Source: CAWCGU01 sp963838095 (lineage in GTDB: Bacteria > Actinomycetota > Thermoleophilia > Solirubrobacterales > 70-9). Taken from it: a DNA stretch of 64,000 bases. Made by a program: the position numbers and the translations under genes. The stretch is from positions 868,001-932,000 of the forward strand of contig CAWIPO010000006.1 of assembly GCA_963838095.1 (NCBI GenBank), in the 5' to 3' direction. The notes beneath the pieces are model-generated. The model was not told the DNA's origin and did no database searches. It saw only the letters and a program-made list of their open reading frames with translations. Every line of letters begins with the position of its first letter. Within the stretch, counting starts at the first letter, position 1. Of the stretch, positions 35,209-42,926 are shown one piece after another.

Positions 35209-36072
35209 CTATTCGGCGGCGGTGCCGAAGCCGTCCGGGAGCCGGCTGCCCACGTACGCGCCGGGGGTGGTCCCGGCAAGCTCGCGGAAGTCGCGGTTCA
35301 GGTGCGCCTGGTCGTAATAGCCGCAGTCGAGTGCGATCTCGGCGAAACGGCGGCCGTCGTCGAGCGAGAGCAGCCGGGTCGCCCGCCGGAAGCGCAGGAT
35401 CCGGGCGGCGGTCTTGGGCGCTGGGCCGATCTGCTCGCGAAAGCGGGAGATCAGGTGGCGGCGGCTGCAGCCCAGCTCCGCGGTCAGTGACCCGATTGGC
35501 AGTCGCCCGTCGGTCTCGAGCAAGCGCCGCCAGGCCCAGACCACGTCGGGGGAGGGCTCGCGGGCATCGGCCACCCGGGAAGCGATCAGCGCATCGAGGA
35601 GATCGAATCGGGCGTCCCAGTCGCCCGCCTCATAGAGGCGCTCGACCAGCAGCGGCGCCGCCGTGCCGAGAACGTCCTCCAGCGGCACCACCAGGTCGGA
35701 CAGCTCGTGCATCGAGAGCCCGAAGAGCATGTGCGCGCCGAGAGGGGAGAGGTCGACCTGTAGGCCCCTCGAGACCCCTTCGTACTCGGTGATCGCGTAG
35801 GAGTCGTTGACGGCTGCAATGAAGCTGTCCCGCTCTCGCGGCGCCTCGCCAGGGCCGGAGACCCTCAGCGTCGGTCCGAACCCGAGGATCAACGTCACAT
35901 GGTCCTGGGGCACCTCTCGCCTGCGCATCGGCCCCGGGCTGTGCTCCTCATAGCCGCAGTAGCCGCGGACGACGCTCCCGAGGCCGACGGCCGGCCCGCG
36001 CCGCACCAACTCCCAGCGCCCGAGATCGGACTCGTGGCGGTGCACCGTGGTTTGCGGCTGTGGCGCCGCCAT
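35209..36072 (-). CDS. AraC-family transcriptional regulator
   Basis: 287 residues. The N-terminal two thirds form a ligand domain (VTLILGFGPTLRVSG, VSRGLQVDLSPLGAHMLFGLSMHEL). The C-terminal AraC region has two helix-turn-helix motifs (IGSLTAELGCSRRHLISRFREQIG and FAEIALDCGYYDQAHLNRDFRELAGTTPGAY). It is transcribed toward the VOC gene, 60 bases away, and probably regulates it. Confidence 0.88.
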   Translation of the reverse strand: MAAPQPQTTVHRHESDLGRWELVRRGPAVGLGSVVRGYCGYEEHSPGPMRRREVPQDHVTLILGFGPTLRVSGPGEAPRERDSFIAAVNDSYAITEYEGVSRGLQVDLSPLGAHMLFGLSMHELSDLVVPLEDVLGTAAPLLVERLYEAGDWDARFDLLDALIASRVADAREPSPDVVWAWRRLLETDGRLPIGSLTAELGCSRRHLISRFREQIGPAPKTAARILRFRRATRLLSLDDGRRFAEIALDCGYYDQAHLNRDFRELAGTTPGAYVGSRLPDGFGTAAE

Positions 36073-36185
36073 TGCTCGAGAGTACTCCGTCGGCTAGGCT
36101 GCGCCGAACTGGGGTGGAGGGCCGAGGTTTGCCTTTGCTATTTGCGAGGTAACTTCGGAACAAGGCAAGCGAACAGAGGAGGATC

Positions 36186-36722
36186 ATGCAGGGACGACGG
36201 AAGCTTCCATCAGCGGGCAGCGTGATCGGGGTGATCGCACTGATTGCAGCGATGGGCGGCGCGGCATACGCCGGCAGCGGTGGGGGAAACCTCATCAACA
36301 CCAGCGAGATCAAGAAGGGGGCGGTGACGGCGCCGAAGCTCCACGCGGGCTCGGTTCGCACCCCGAAGATCGCCAACGACGCCGTCAAGGGCGGGAAGAT
36401 CGAGGAGGCGACGCTGGGGCCGGTTCCGACCGCGATCAAGGCACTGAACATCTTCGCGGTCACCGTTCGCAACGACGGCTCGCTCGCGCGCGCCTCGCAG
36501 GCGGGTAGCAGCTCGTCTCGCGTCGGTGCCGGCGAATACATCGTCGATTTCGGCCTCAATGTGCAGTCGTGCACCTACGTCGCCTCCCTTGGTGGCGACG
36601 TTGGAGAGCCCTCAGGTGAGGTCAGTACCTCGATCTCGACGATCAACGCGGTGGCTGTGCACACGAGCAACGCGAACGGCAACCCCGCCGACCGCGCGTT
36701 CAGCCTCTCCGTTATTTGCTAG
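36186..36722 (+). CDS. Secreted protein with short 'AV..K' repeats
   Basis: 178 residues behind an AGAGGAGG ribosome binding site. A signal/anchor (VIGVIALIAAMGGAAYAGSG) leads to repeat-like units (TSEIKKGAVTAPKLHAGSV, TPKIANDAVKGGKIEEATLG). The second half has two cysteines and serine-rich beta strands. Proteins with this N-terminal repeat are, from memory, common in Solirubrobacterales. The function is unknown. Confidence 0.7.
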   Translation: MQGRRKLPSAGSVIGVIALIAAMGGAAYAGSGGGNLINTSEIKKGAVTAPKLHAGSVRTPKIANDAVKGGKIEEATLGPVPTAIKALNIFAVTVRNDGSLARASQAGSSSSRVGAGEYIVDFGLNVQSCTYVASLGGDVGEPSGEVSTSISTINAVAVHTSNANGNPADRAFSLSVIC

Positions 36723-36730
36723 CTGCAGGC

Positions 36731-36763
36731 GACTCAGCCGGGACCGCTGGTCCCGGCTGAGTC
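36731..36763. terminator. Perfect 15-pair terminator hairpin between convergent genes
   Basis: GACTCAGCCGGGACC (36731-36745) pairs completely with GGTCCCGGCTGAGTC (36749-36763) around a 3-base loop. It sits between the stops of a plus gene (36722) and cydB (36770), so it can serve both strands. No T tract is present. Confidence 0.8.
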
Positions 36764-36769
36764 CGCCGC

Positions 36770-37777
36770 TCAGTGCTCCGCGTCCTCCTCCAGCAGCGCC
36801 TTCTGGTGGAGCGTGTAAAGCAGCGCCATCGCGGGAACGACGAACAGCGCGGCGGCACCGAACACGACCATCAGCGACACCAGCGTCGCCGATGGCGCCG
36901 CGGCCTGGTCGATCGTCAGCACCCCGGGGAGGAGCTCGGGGCTCTGTGCCACACCCCAGCCCCAGATGATCGCCGCCGTCGCGCCGATTGCCAGCGGGCG
37001 GCTGCCGGGCCCCGAACGTGCCAGCTGCACCAGCGCGGCGATCCCGCAGATGCCCGATGCGATCACGAGCGGCAACGCGTCCGAGACCAGGTCGTCGAAC
37101 AGCGCCCGCGCCTCGTCGCGAAGCACGATCAATCCCACCAGCGCCAGCACTCCGGCGACCGCCGCCGCGGCCATCGCCCGGAGGCTGAAATAGCGCTCCA
37201 GCTCGGTCTCCCCGACCCGGCGGGCGTCGTGGACGAGGAACACGGCGGCGAGGTATGCGGACATCGCAACCATCAGCGCCCCGATCGTGATCGAGGGCAG
37301 GTTCAGCCAGCTGCTGACAGAGTCGCCGCTACCGTCGGTGGGGACGCGCCCTGTCGCAATCGCTCCGGCGACCGTTCCCATGAAGAACGGCGTGATCAGC
37401 GAAGAGATCGCGAAGGTGGCGCCGAGGGCACGCTGCCCGGGCACGCCCCGGACGATGTGGCGGAAGGCGAAGCCCGCCCCCCGCAAGACGATCCCGAGCG
37501 CTGCCAGCGTCAGGGGGATGTAGAGCGTCGACATGATCGCGGCGAAAGCCTCCGGGAAGGCGGTCCAGGTAACGACCAGGATGAAGATCAGCCACACGTG
37601 GTTCGCCTCCCAGACCGGGGTCAGGACGCGGTCGATGAACGCCCGCGGCCGCGCTCCGCGCTCCGCGCCGCCGGCGAGCAGATCCCACACTCCCGAGCCG
37701 AAATCGGCTCCCCCGAAGACGGCGTACAGCGTCACGCCGACCCACAGCACCGCCGCGACCACATCGGCTTCGCTCAC
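36770..37777 (-). CDS. cydB: Cytochrome bd quinol oxidase subunit II (CydB)
   Basis: 335 residues from a GTG overlapping the cydA stop by 4 bases. The first helix has VLWVGVTLYAVFGGADFGSGVWDLL, the CydB signature. VWEANHVWLIFILVVTWTAFPEAFA and other helices follow. It forms the bd oxidase with CydA, coupling quinol oxidation to oxygen reduction with high affinity. The cydDC assembly genes are not in the window. Confidence 0.95.
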   Translation of the reverse strand: MSEADVVAAVLWVGVTLYAVFGGADFGSGVWDLLAGGAERGARPRAFIDRVLTPVWEANHVWLIFILVVTWTAFPEAFAAIMSTLYIPLTLAALGIVLRGAGFAFRHIVRGVPGQRALGATFAISSLITPFFMGTVAGAIATGRVPTDGSGDSVSSWLNLPSITIGALMVAMSAYLAAVFLVHDARRVGETELERYFSLRAMAAAAVAGVLALVGLIVLRDEARALFDDLVSDALPLVIASGICGIAALVQLARSGPGSRPLAIGATAAIIWGWGVAQSPELLPGVLTIDQAAAPSATLVSLMVVFGAAALFVVPAMALLYTLHQKALLEEDAEH

Positions 37778-39165
37778 CGGTTCTCCTTCCCTTCATCCGC
37801 GGAGGGCGCCGACACGGTCGGAGGCGCGTAGGGGCCGCCGACGACTGGGTCCTCTTGCTTCCACCGCCGCGACATCGCCCGAAGCGCGAGCACGGTGCCG
37901 GTGCCGAGCGCCGCGTAGAGGACGACCACGATTCCCAGCGAGAGCCAGATGTTGCCTGCCTGGGTGACCGCGTCGTCGGTGCGCATGTGCCCGTAGACGA
38001 TCCACGGCTGGCGCCCGACCTCGGTCACGATCCATCCGCACTCGAGCGCGACGATCGTCGCCACCCCGGACAGCGCCGCCGCGCGCCAGAACCACCGCGT
38101 CTGCGGGAAGTCACGCCGCCGCCACCACACGAAGCCGAACCACGCGCCCAGCGCGATCAGCGCCGTGCCGATGCCGACCATCGTGTCGAAGGCGAGGTGC
38201 AACAACGTCGGGGCGGGCGGCTCCTCGTCGTCAGGGATCTGATCGAGCCCGGTGACCACGGTGTTGGGGGAGAAACCGACCAGGATCGAATCCAGGTCCG
38301 GGATCTCGATCGCGAACTTGACCTCGCCGTCGTCGTAGATGCCGCCGATGTACTCCGGCTGGTCGTCCCCGGTCCTCGTCACGTACTCCATCGCCGCGAA
38401 CTTCGCCGGCTGGTCCTCGGCGATCGCGCGGGCCGCAGTGTCGCCGACGAAGAACTGGATCGGGGCGATGATCGCCGCGATCGTGAACGGGATCGCGAAG
38501 CCGAGCCGGTGGTAGTGGTCACGACGGCCGCGCAGCCAGCCGACCGCGTACACCGATGCGACCGTGAACCCTGCGACGAGGTAGGCGGCGAGCAGCATGT
38601 GCGACGCCTCGTAGGGCATCGCGCGGTTGAAGATCACCTCCAGCGGCTCGACGTTCGTGACGTTGCCGGCCTGGTCGAGGGTGAAGCCACCCGGCTCGTT
38701 CATCCACGAGTTCGCGGCGACCACCGAGATCGCCCCCCCGATCCCGGCGATCACGATCGGGACCGCGGTCCACATGTGCGCTCGCGGGCTGAGCCGATCC
38801 CAGCCGTAGATGTAGATCGCGATGAAGATCGCCTCGGTGAAGAAGAAGATCCCCTCGATCGCGAACGGGATCCCGAACGCGTCGCCGAAGCGCTCCATGA
38901 ACCGCGGCCACAGCAGGCCCATCTCGAACGAGAGCACCGTTCCGGTAACGGCACCGACCGCGAACAGCACCGCCATCACCTTCGACCAGCGCCGGGCCAG
39001 CAACAGCGCCGTTTCGTCGCCCTTCCGGACCCCCCACCAGTTCGCGACCAGGGTGATCAGAGGGAAACCGACCCCCATGCAGGCGAAGATGATGTGGAAG
39101 CCGAGCGTGAACGCCATCTGCTCCCTGGCGGGGAGCAGCTGGGAGGCGTCGGCGAGCAGGCCCAA
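37774..39165 (-). CDS. cydA: Cytochrome bd quinol oxidase subunit I (CydA)
   Basis: 463 residues, GTG or ATG start at 39165. Haem ligands are in MAFTLGFHIIFACMGVGFPL (His, near residue 24), YEASHMLLAAYLVAGF (His) and the GWIVTEVGRQPWIVYGHMRT block (GRQPW near 383, with the methionine after it). The Q-loop is short, as in actinobacterial and Bacillus-type enzymes. It is the first gene of cydAB and is divergent from a secreted propeller gene. Confidence 0.96.
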   Translation of the reverse strand: MGLLADASQLLPAREQMAFTLGFHIIFACMGVGFPLITLVANWWGVRKGDETALLLARRWSKVMAVLFAVGAVTGTVLSFEMGLLWPRFMERFGDAFGIPFAIEGIFFFTEAIFIAIYIYGWDRLSPRAHMWTAVPIVIAGIGGAISVVAANSWMNEPGGFTLDQAGNVTNVEPLEVIFNRAMPYEASHMLLAAYLVAGFTVASVYAVGWLRGRRDHYHRLGFAIPFTIAAIIAPIQFFVGDTAARAIAEDQPAKFAAMEYVTRTGDDQPEYIGGIYDDGEVKFAIEIPDLDSILVGFSPNTVVTGLDQIPDDEEPPAPTLLHLAFDTMVGIGTALIALGAWFGFVWWRRRDFPQTRWFWRAAALSGVATIVALECGWIVTEVGRQPWIVYGHMRTDDAVTQAGNIWLSLGIVVVLYAALGTGTVLALRAMSRRWKQEDPVVGGPYAPPTVSAPSADEGKENR

Positions 39166-39207
39166 GACCGCTCGAAACTACTACCGCGAGAGGCCGGACG
39201 CGATCCG

Positions 39208-39230
39208 GCGCCCCATCCCGGTTGGGGCGC
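39208..39230. other. Perfect hairpin abutting the start of the secreted propeller gene
   Basis: GCGCCCCA (39208-39215) pairs with TGGGGCGC (39223-39230) around a 7-base loop, ending 1 base before the ATG at 39232. On an mRNA it would occupy the normal ribosome binding site, so it could control translation. It may instead be a terminator for readthrough. If the real start is the GTG at 39244, the hairpin lies 13 bases upstream. Confidence 0.45.
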
Positions 39231-39231
39231 T

Positions 39232-40734
39232 ATGTTCGCGGGCGTGAAGCGGTTGTCCTCGCTTGCGATCCTGCTGGCCCTCGCGCTTGCCGCGCCTGCG
39301 ACCGCCGACCCGATCGTCTCCCTCGGGGTGCCGCCGTCGCATCCGGCGTTCCGCGGCGAGGCGGCGGACCCGCGCCCGCTACCCAGCGGCCAGATGTCGG
39401 TGGCCCCGCAGAACCCGTTCATGGCGCCCGATCCGGCCTCGAACATCCACAACGACACCTGGATGACGGGGGCGTACCACCACGAGGGGCCGCTGGGGCG
39501 CTCGCCGATCGCCTTCTCTCGCGGCGGGCAGCCGTCGCTGTGCGGGTCGCTGGCGTTCGATTCCGGCGGCCGGATCGTCAGCGTCTGCCCATCGGCCGGG
39601 TTCCCTCCCCAGGCACGCGTGATCGATCCCGTCAGCCTCGCGACGATCGCGACCTACGACCTGCCGCAGGCTCCAGACCCGCCCGGAACCAAGACCTACC
39701 AGAACTTCACCGGAGGGGGCTATTTCTTCCTCGACCATCGCGACCGGCTCTGGGTCCCGACCAAGACCGATCACGTCGTCGTCCTCGCGATCGCCGAGGA
39801 CGGGACCAGCCTGTCTCTGGTGCGCGACTACGACCTCACCTCGGTCCTGGACGAGGACGTCGAGCGGATCACCTCGGCGTTGCCCGATTTCTCCGGCCGG
39901 ATCTGGTTCGTCTCGAAGGCGAACGGGAAGGTTGGCACCATCGACCGCAAGACCGGGCGGGTGCGGGCGATCGAGCTGAGTGAAGAGATCGAGAACTCGT
40001 TCTCCGTCGCCGAGAACGGCGTCTACGTCGTCTCCGACAAGCGGCTGTACCGCTTCGAGGCCGGGCGCAACGGGGTTCCCAAGATCGTCTGGAAGGCGAA
40101 GTACGAGAACTCGGGAATCGTGAAGCCGAGCCAGGTGAACGCCGGCTCGGGGACGACGCCGGACATCATCAGCGGCGGCTACGTGGCGATCACCGACAAC
40201 GCCGACCCGATGAACGTCGTCGTGTATCGCCGCGACGCGAAGCTGAGCAAGGGCGAGAGCCGCGTGGTTTGCGAGGTGCCGGTGTTCAGCGCCGGCGCCA
40301 GCGCAACGGAAAACTCCCTGATCACGACCGGTCGATCGATCGTGGTCGAAAACAACTACGGCTACCAGGACCCGCTCGGCCCGCAGACCGGCGCCCTGAC
40401 CGAGCCCGGGTTCGTCCGCGTCGACATCAAGCCCAACGGCAACGGGTGCAGGACCGTGTGGAGGAACACCGACGCCCGCGCCCCCTCGGTGGTGCCGAAG
40501 ATGTCGACCAAGACGGGGCTGATCTACGCCTACACGCGCGACGAGGACTCGAGCGGGTCCGAGAGCTACTACTGGACGGCGATCGACTGGCGCAGCGGGC
40601 GGACGGTGTGGCAGCAGTACGCGGGCACGGGCCTGCCGTACAACAACAACTACGCCGGCCTCGCGCTCGGCCCCGACGGCACCGCGTATCTGGGCACCTT
40701 CGGCGGGATCGTGTCGCTGCGCGACGGCGCCTAG
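39232..40734 (+). CDS. Secreted beta-propeller-like hypothetical protein
   Basis: 500 residues from the ATG at 39232 (an alternative GTG at 39244 also starts the signal peptide). Signal peptide LSSLAILLALALAAPATA. The mature chain has propeller-like strands around DRLWVPTKTDHVVVLAI, GRIWFVSKANGKVGTID and TAYLGTFGGIVSLRDG, plus Tyr-rich segments (NNYGYQDPLGPQTG, SESYYWTAIDWRSGRTVWQQY). It resembles PQQ-like or SMP-30-like propellers without catalytic motifs. The long open frame upstream only mirrors cydA and is not part of the gene. Confidence 0.7.
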   Translation: MFAGVKRLSSLAILLALALAAPATADPIVSLGVPPSHPAFRGEAADPRPLPSGQMSVAPQNPFMAPDPASNIHNDTWMTGAYHHEGPLGRSPIAFSRGGQPSLCGSLAFDSGGRIVSVCPSAGFPPQARVIDPVSLATIATYDLPQAPDPPGTKTYQNFTGGGYFFLDHRDRLWVPTKTDHVVVLAIAEDGTSLSLVRDYDLTSVLDEDVERITSALPDFSGRIWFVSKANGKVGTIDRKTGRVRAIELSEEIENSFSVAENGVYVVSDKRLYRFEAGRNGVPKIVWKAKYENSGIVKPSQVNAGSGTTPDIISGGYVAITDNADPMNVVVYRRDAKLSKGESRVVCEVPVFSAGASATENSLITTGRSIVVENNYGYQDPLGPQTGALTEPGFVRVDIKPNGNGCRTVWRNTDARAPSVVPKMSTKTGLIYAYTRDEDSSGSESYYWTAIDWRSGRTVWQQYAGTGLPYNNNYAGLALGPDGTAYLGTFGGIVSLRDGA

Positions 40735-40743
40735 CGGTCCGAG

Positions 40744-41394
40744 TCAGGGCTGCCAGCCCTCGCCACGACGCACACGCTCGAATCCGATCCAGATCGCGTT
40801 GATCGCGGTGGCGACGATCCGCTCCCGCGGAACGTCCGGATGCTCGCTCCACCAGATCGCGAGCCCGGCGAGCCCCGATCGCATCACCTCCGCCGCCATC
40901 TCCAGCGCTTCGGCCTCGGCCGAGCCGGCGATCCGCTCCGCGCCCGGTTCGTCGCCGAGAATCGCGCCAAGCGCCGCCACCGACTGCGCGTGGACCTCGT
41001 CGTGAACGGCCCGGGCTTCCGGGTCTCCGGTGGTCTCGAAGAAGAACATCCGCGGCGCGTACGGATGCCCCTCGACGTAGCGCGCCCAGGCGTCGAGCGC
41101 GCGCGGAATCCGCACCTCCGCCGGCTCGTCACCGCCGAGCTGCTGACGCCACATCGCCAGCAGCTCGTCGCGGGTGCGCTCGAGCAGGCGCCGGTGGAGC
41201 TCGAGCTTGGACGCGAAGTGGTCGTACAACACCGGAGGCGAGATGTCCGCCCGGCGGCAGATCTCGTCGATCGATGCGCCGTGATAGCCGCGCTCGGCGA
41301 ACACCTCCATCGCAGCCCGCTCGATCACCTCGCGCCGTGCCTCGGCGGTCAGCCGGCGGCGAGGAGGTACGGTCGCTGTTCCTTTGATTGACAA
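40744..41394 (-). CDS. TetR-family transcriptional regulator
   Basis: 216 residues from a TTG at 41394; no better start is available. The helix-turn-helix is ASIDEICRRADISPPVLYDHFASK near residues 40-63. The C-terminal ligand domain includes MFFFETTGDPEARAVHDEV and GLAIWWSEHPDV. It is divergent from the cupin gene, and its own start codon lies in the -35 box of that gene's promoter. The nested palindrome next to it is the obvious operator. Confidence 0.88.
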   Translation of the reverse strand: MSIKGTATVPPRRRLTAEARREVIERAAMEVFAERGYHGASIDEICRRADISPPVLYDHFASKLELHRRLLERTRDELLAMWRQQLGGDEPAEVRIPRALDAWARYVEGHPYAPRMFFFETTGDPEARAVHDEVHAQSVAALGAILGDEPGAERIAGSAEAEALEMAAEVMRSGLAGLAIWWSEHPDVPRERIVATAINAIWIGFERVRRGEGWQP

Positions 41395-41434
41395 CCTAAC
41401 GCTTCCTAGGTAGTATCCTAGCGATTACTAGGTT
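41388..41434 (+). promoter_or_regulatory. Cupin-gene promoter with nested TetR operator
   Basis: TTGACA (41388-41393), a 17-base spacer and TAGTAT (41411-41416) form a near-consensus promoter. A dyad with a single centre at 41413.5 covers it: AACCTA (41393-41398) and CTAGG (41406-41410) on the left, CCTAG (41417-41421) and TAGGTT (41429-41434) on the right. It encloses the -10 box. This is the clearest regulatory site in the window. The ribosome binding site AAGGAG (41443-41448) and the ATG at 41454 follow. Confidence 0.8.
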
Positions 41435-41453
41435 ACGACGCAAAGGAGACGCC

Positions 41454-41999
41454 ATGCCCGAGCTGATCGAGGACCCGGTACTGAGGCAGCGCTTCAGCTT
41501 CGAGCGCACCACCGACGCTGACGGCGGCGAGGTCCTGCACGTGGAGACCTGGGTCGACCCCGGCGGTGGCGTCACACCCCACTTCCATCCGGCGATGGAG
41601 GAGCGCTTCGAGGTGCTCTCCGGAACGCCCAGCTTCCTCTCCGGCCGCAAGTGGCAGACCGCGGATACGGGGGAGACCGTGGTCGTCCCAGCGGGGGTGC
41701 GGCACGCCTACCGGAACGACACCGACGAGACCGTGCACATGGTCTGCCATGCAAGCCCGCCCTCGTCGCTGCAGGAGTTCCTCGAGGGAGCGGCGGCGCT
41801 GAACCGCTCCGGAATGCTCACCCGCAACGCGATCCCAAAGCGCCCCAGAGCCGTGCTGGAAGCCGTGGCCCTTGCCCACGGCCACCGCGAGATGGTGACG
41901 CTGCTGTTTCCGCCTCTGCCGCCGCCCCCGGTTCAGAGGCTGATCTTCCCACCGCTCGCTCGGCTCGCTGAGCGCCGCGGCTACGGAGTGCCCGCATGA
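41454..41999 (+). CDS. Cupin-domain protein
   Basis: 181 residues with an AAGGAG ribosome binding site. The cupin metal motif is TPHFHPAMEERFEVLSG near residues 40-56 and VVVPAGVRHAYRN near 78-90. The C-terminal tail is proline-rich (LLFPPLPPPPVQRLIFPPLA). It could bind a metal and a small ligand, and it is the regulated target of the adjacent TetR. Its stop overlaps the next gene (ATGA). Confidence 0.85.
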   Translation: MPELIEDPVLRQRFSFERTTDADGGEVLHVETWVDPGGGVTPHFHPAMEERFEVLSGTPSFLSGRKWQTADTGETVVVPAGVRHAYRNDTDETVHMVCHASPPSSLQEFLEGAAALNRSGMLTRNAIPKRPRAVLEAVALAHGHREMVTLLFPPLPPPPVQRLIFPPLARLAERRGYGVPA

Positions 42000-42445
42000 C
42001 CCGGCTTTCGAAAGTTCAGCTCGCACCGGTCGGCTGGGCGGCGATCATCGGGTCGCTGGCCGTCCTCGTCTGGAGCATCCCCGGACTGATCATCAACCCC
42101 GATTTCGCCGTCGGCGACTCGGCTACTTCGGAGGTCTGGCTGGGGGTGGACATGAACGGCTGGCACGCCGTCTCGGGCTTCCTGATCGCGATCCCGGGCC
42201 TGCTGGTCGCCACCCGGCCGCCGCTGGCGGCGCTCTTCTGCGTCGCCGCGGCCGCCGGCCTGCTCGCGACGGCGGTGTGGGCCTTCTTCGACACGCAGGT
42301 CGCCGGCGGGCTCTTCTCGTTCCCCAACAACGAGGCCGACGCCTTCTTCCACATCGGCACCTCGCTGATCTTCGTCACCGGCGCCGCGCATTACTACGTT
42401 GTCGAGCGCCGCCGGCCAACGATTGGTGAGTTGTACCCCCTATAG
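41996..42445 (+). CDS. Small integral membrane protein (DUF4383-like)
   Basis: 149 residues, four predicted membrane helices (VGWAAIIGSLAVLVWSIPGLI, HAVSGFLIAIPGLLVATRPPL, LFCVAAAAGLLATAVWAF, FHIGTSLIFVTGAAHYYVV). The pattern with FFHIGTSLIF near the end fits the DUF4383 group. It is translationally coupled to the cupin gene, so both answer to the TetR repressor. The function is unknown. Confidence 0.7.
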   Translation: MTRLSKVQLAPVGWAAIIGSLAVLVWSIPGLIINPDFAVGDSATSEVWLGVDMNGWHAVSGFLIAIPGLLVATRPPLAALFCVAAAAGLLATAVWAFFDTQVAGGLFSFPNNEADAFFHIGTSLIFVTGAAHYYVVERRRPTIGELYPL

Positions 42446-42450
42446 GGGGG
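42433..42450. other. C/G palindrome at the 3' end of the membrane-protein gene
   Basis: TACCCCCTATAGGGGGGT resembles CsoR-type operators, which are C/G tract palindromes with a TATA or similar centre. It overlaps the stop codon of the membrane-protein gene and has no gene start beside it, so a terminator-like role is more likely than a copper operator. Confidence 0.3.
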
Positions 42451-42515
42451 TCAATCCGCCAATCGCTGCAGCACAAGCGGAGTAACCCCGCGGCCTCGTC
42501 GCTGCCCTCGGTGCA

Positions 42516-42534
42516 AAGGGGAATCGCCCCCCTT
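42516..42534. terminator. Weak hairpin between convergent genes
   Basis: AAGGGG (42516-42521) can pair with CCCCTT (42529-42534) around a 7-base loop. It sits between the convergent ends at 42445 and 42548. It may help stop transcription from the minus-strand gene. Confidence 0.3.
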
Positions 42535-42547
42535 CCCAGCCGAAGCG

Positions 42548-42835
42548 CTAGAACCGGACCGCGTCGCGGGGAACCCACCAGCTCTCGGCCTCGCGATCGC
42601 CGCGCTCGCCCCGCTGGGTCCCCCGGTTGGCCCGGACCTCGGCGCCGCCTCCGACCTGCTCCAGGGCCCTGAGCGCGAGCTCCCGCGCCTCCGCTTTGCC
42701 GGCGCCTTCGTTTCGCAGCGCCCGCAGAACTGGGCCGGACTTGACCGCGAACCGCTCCTGCGGGCCGGTCGCGCCCAGCCGCGAAACGTTGGCGGGGTCG
42801 GTCACCAGCTTCACCGCGTCCTCCAGCTCAGGCAT
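42548..42835 (-). CDS. Small hypothetical protein
   Basis: 95 residues, ATG start. It is helical and charged (LVTDPANVSRLGATGPQERFAVKSGPVLRAL, GKAEARELALRALEQVGGG) with a tail ending in WWVPRDAVRF. No family is recognised. The antisense frame is shorter and less protein-like. Confidence 0.45.
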   Translation of the reverse strand: MPELEDAVKLVTDPANVSRLGATGPQERFAVKSGPVLRALRNEGAGKAEARELALRALEQVGGGAEVRANRGTQRGERGDREAESWWVPRDAVRF

Positions 42836-42926
42836 CTCATGCAGATGAGATTGAGCCGAACCGGACGCGAAGCGGAGGATTCGGCGATGTCATGCCCACA
42901 GCCTAAGGGCCTGTCCCGGTAGCGGT

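Noticed and set aside
37855..39231. Long plus-strand open frame antisense to cydA, fused upstream of the secreted propeller
   Set aside because: It is a GC-rich shadow of cydA, with Arg/His/Asp-rich composition and no motif; the signal peptide starts at 39232.
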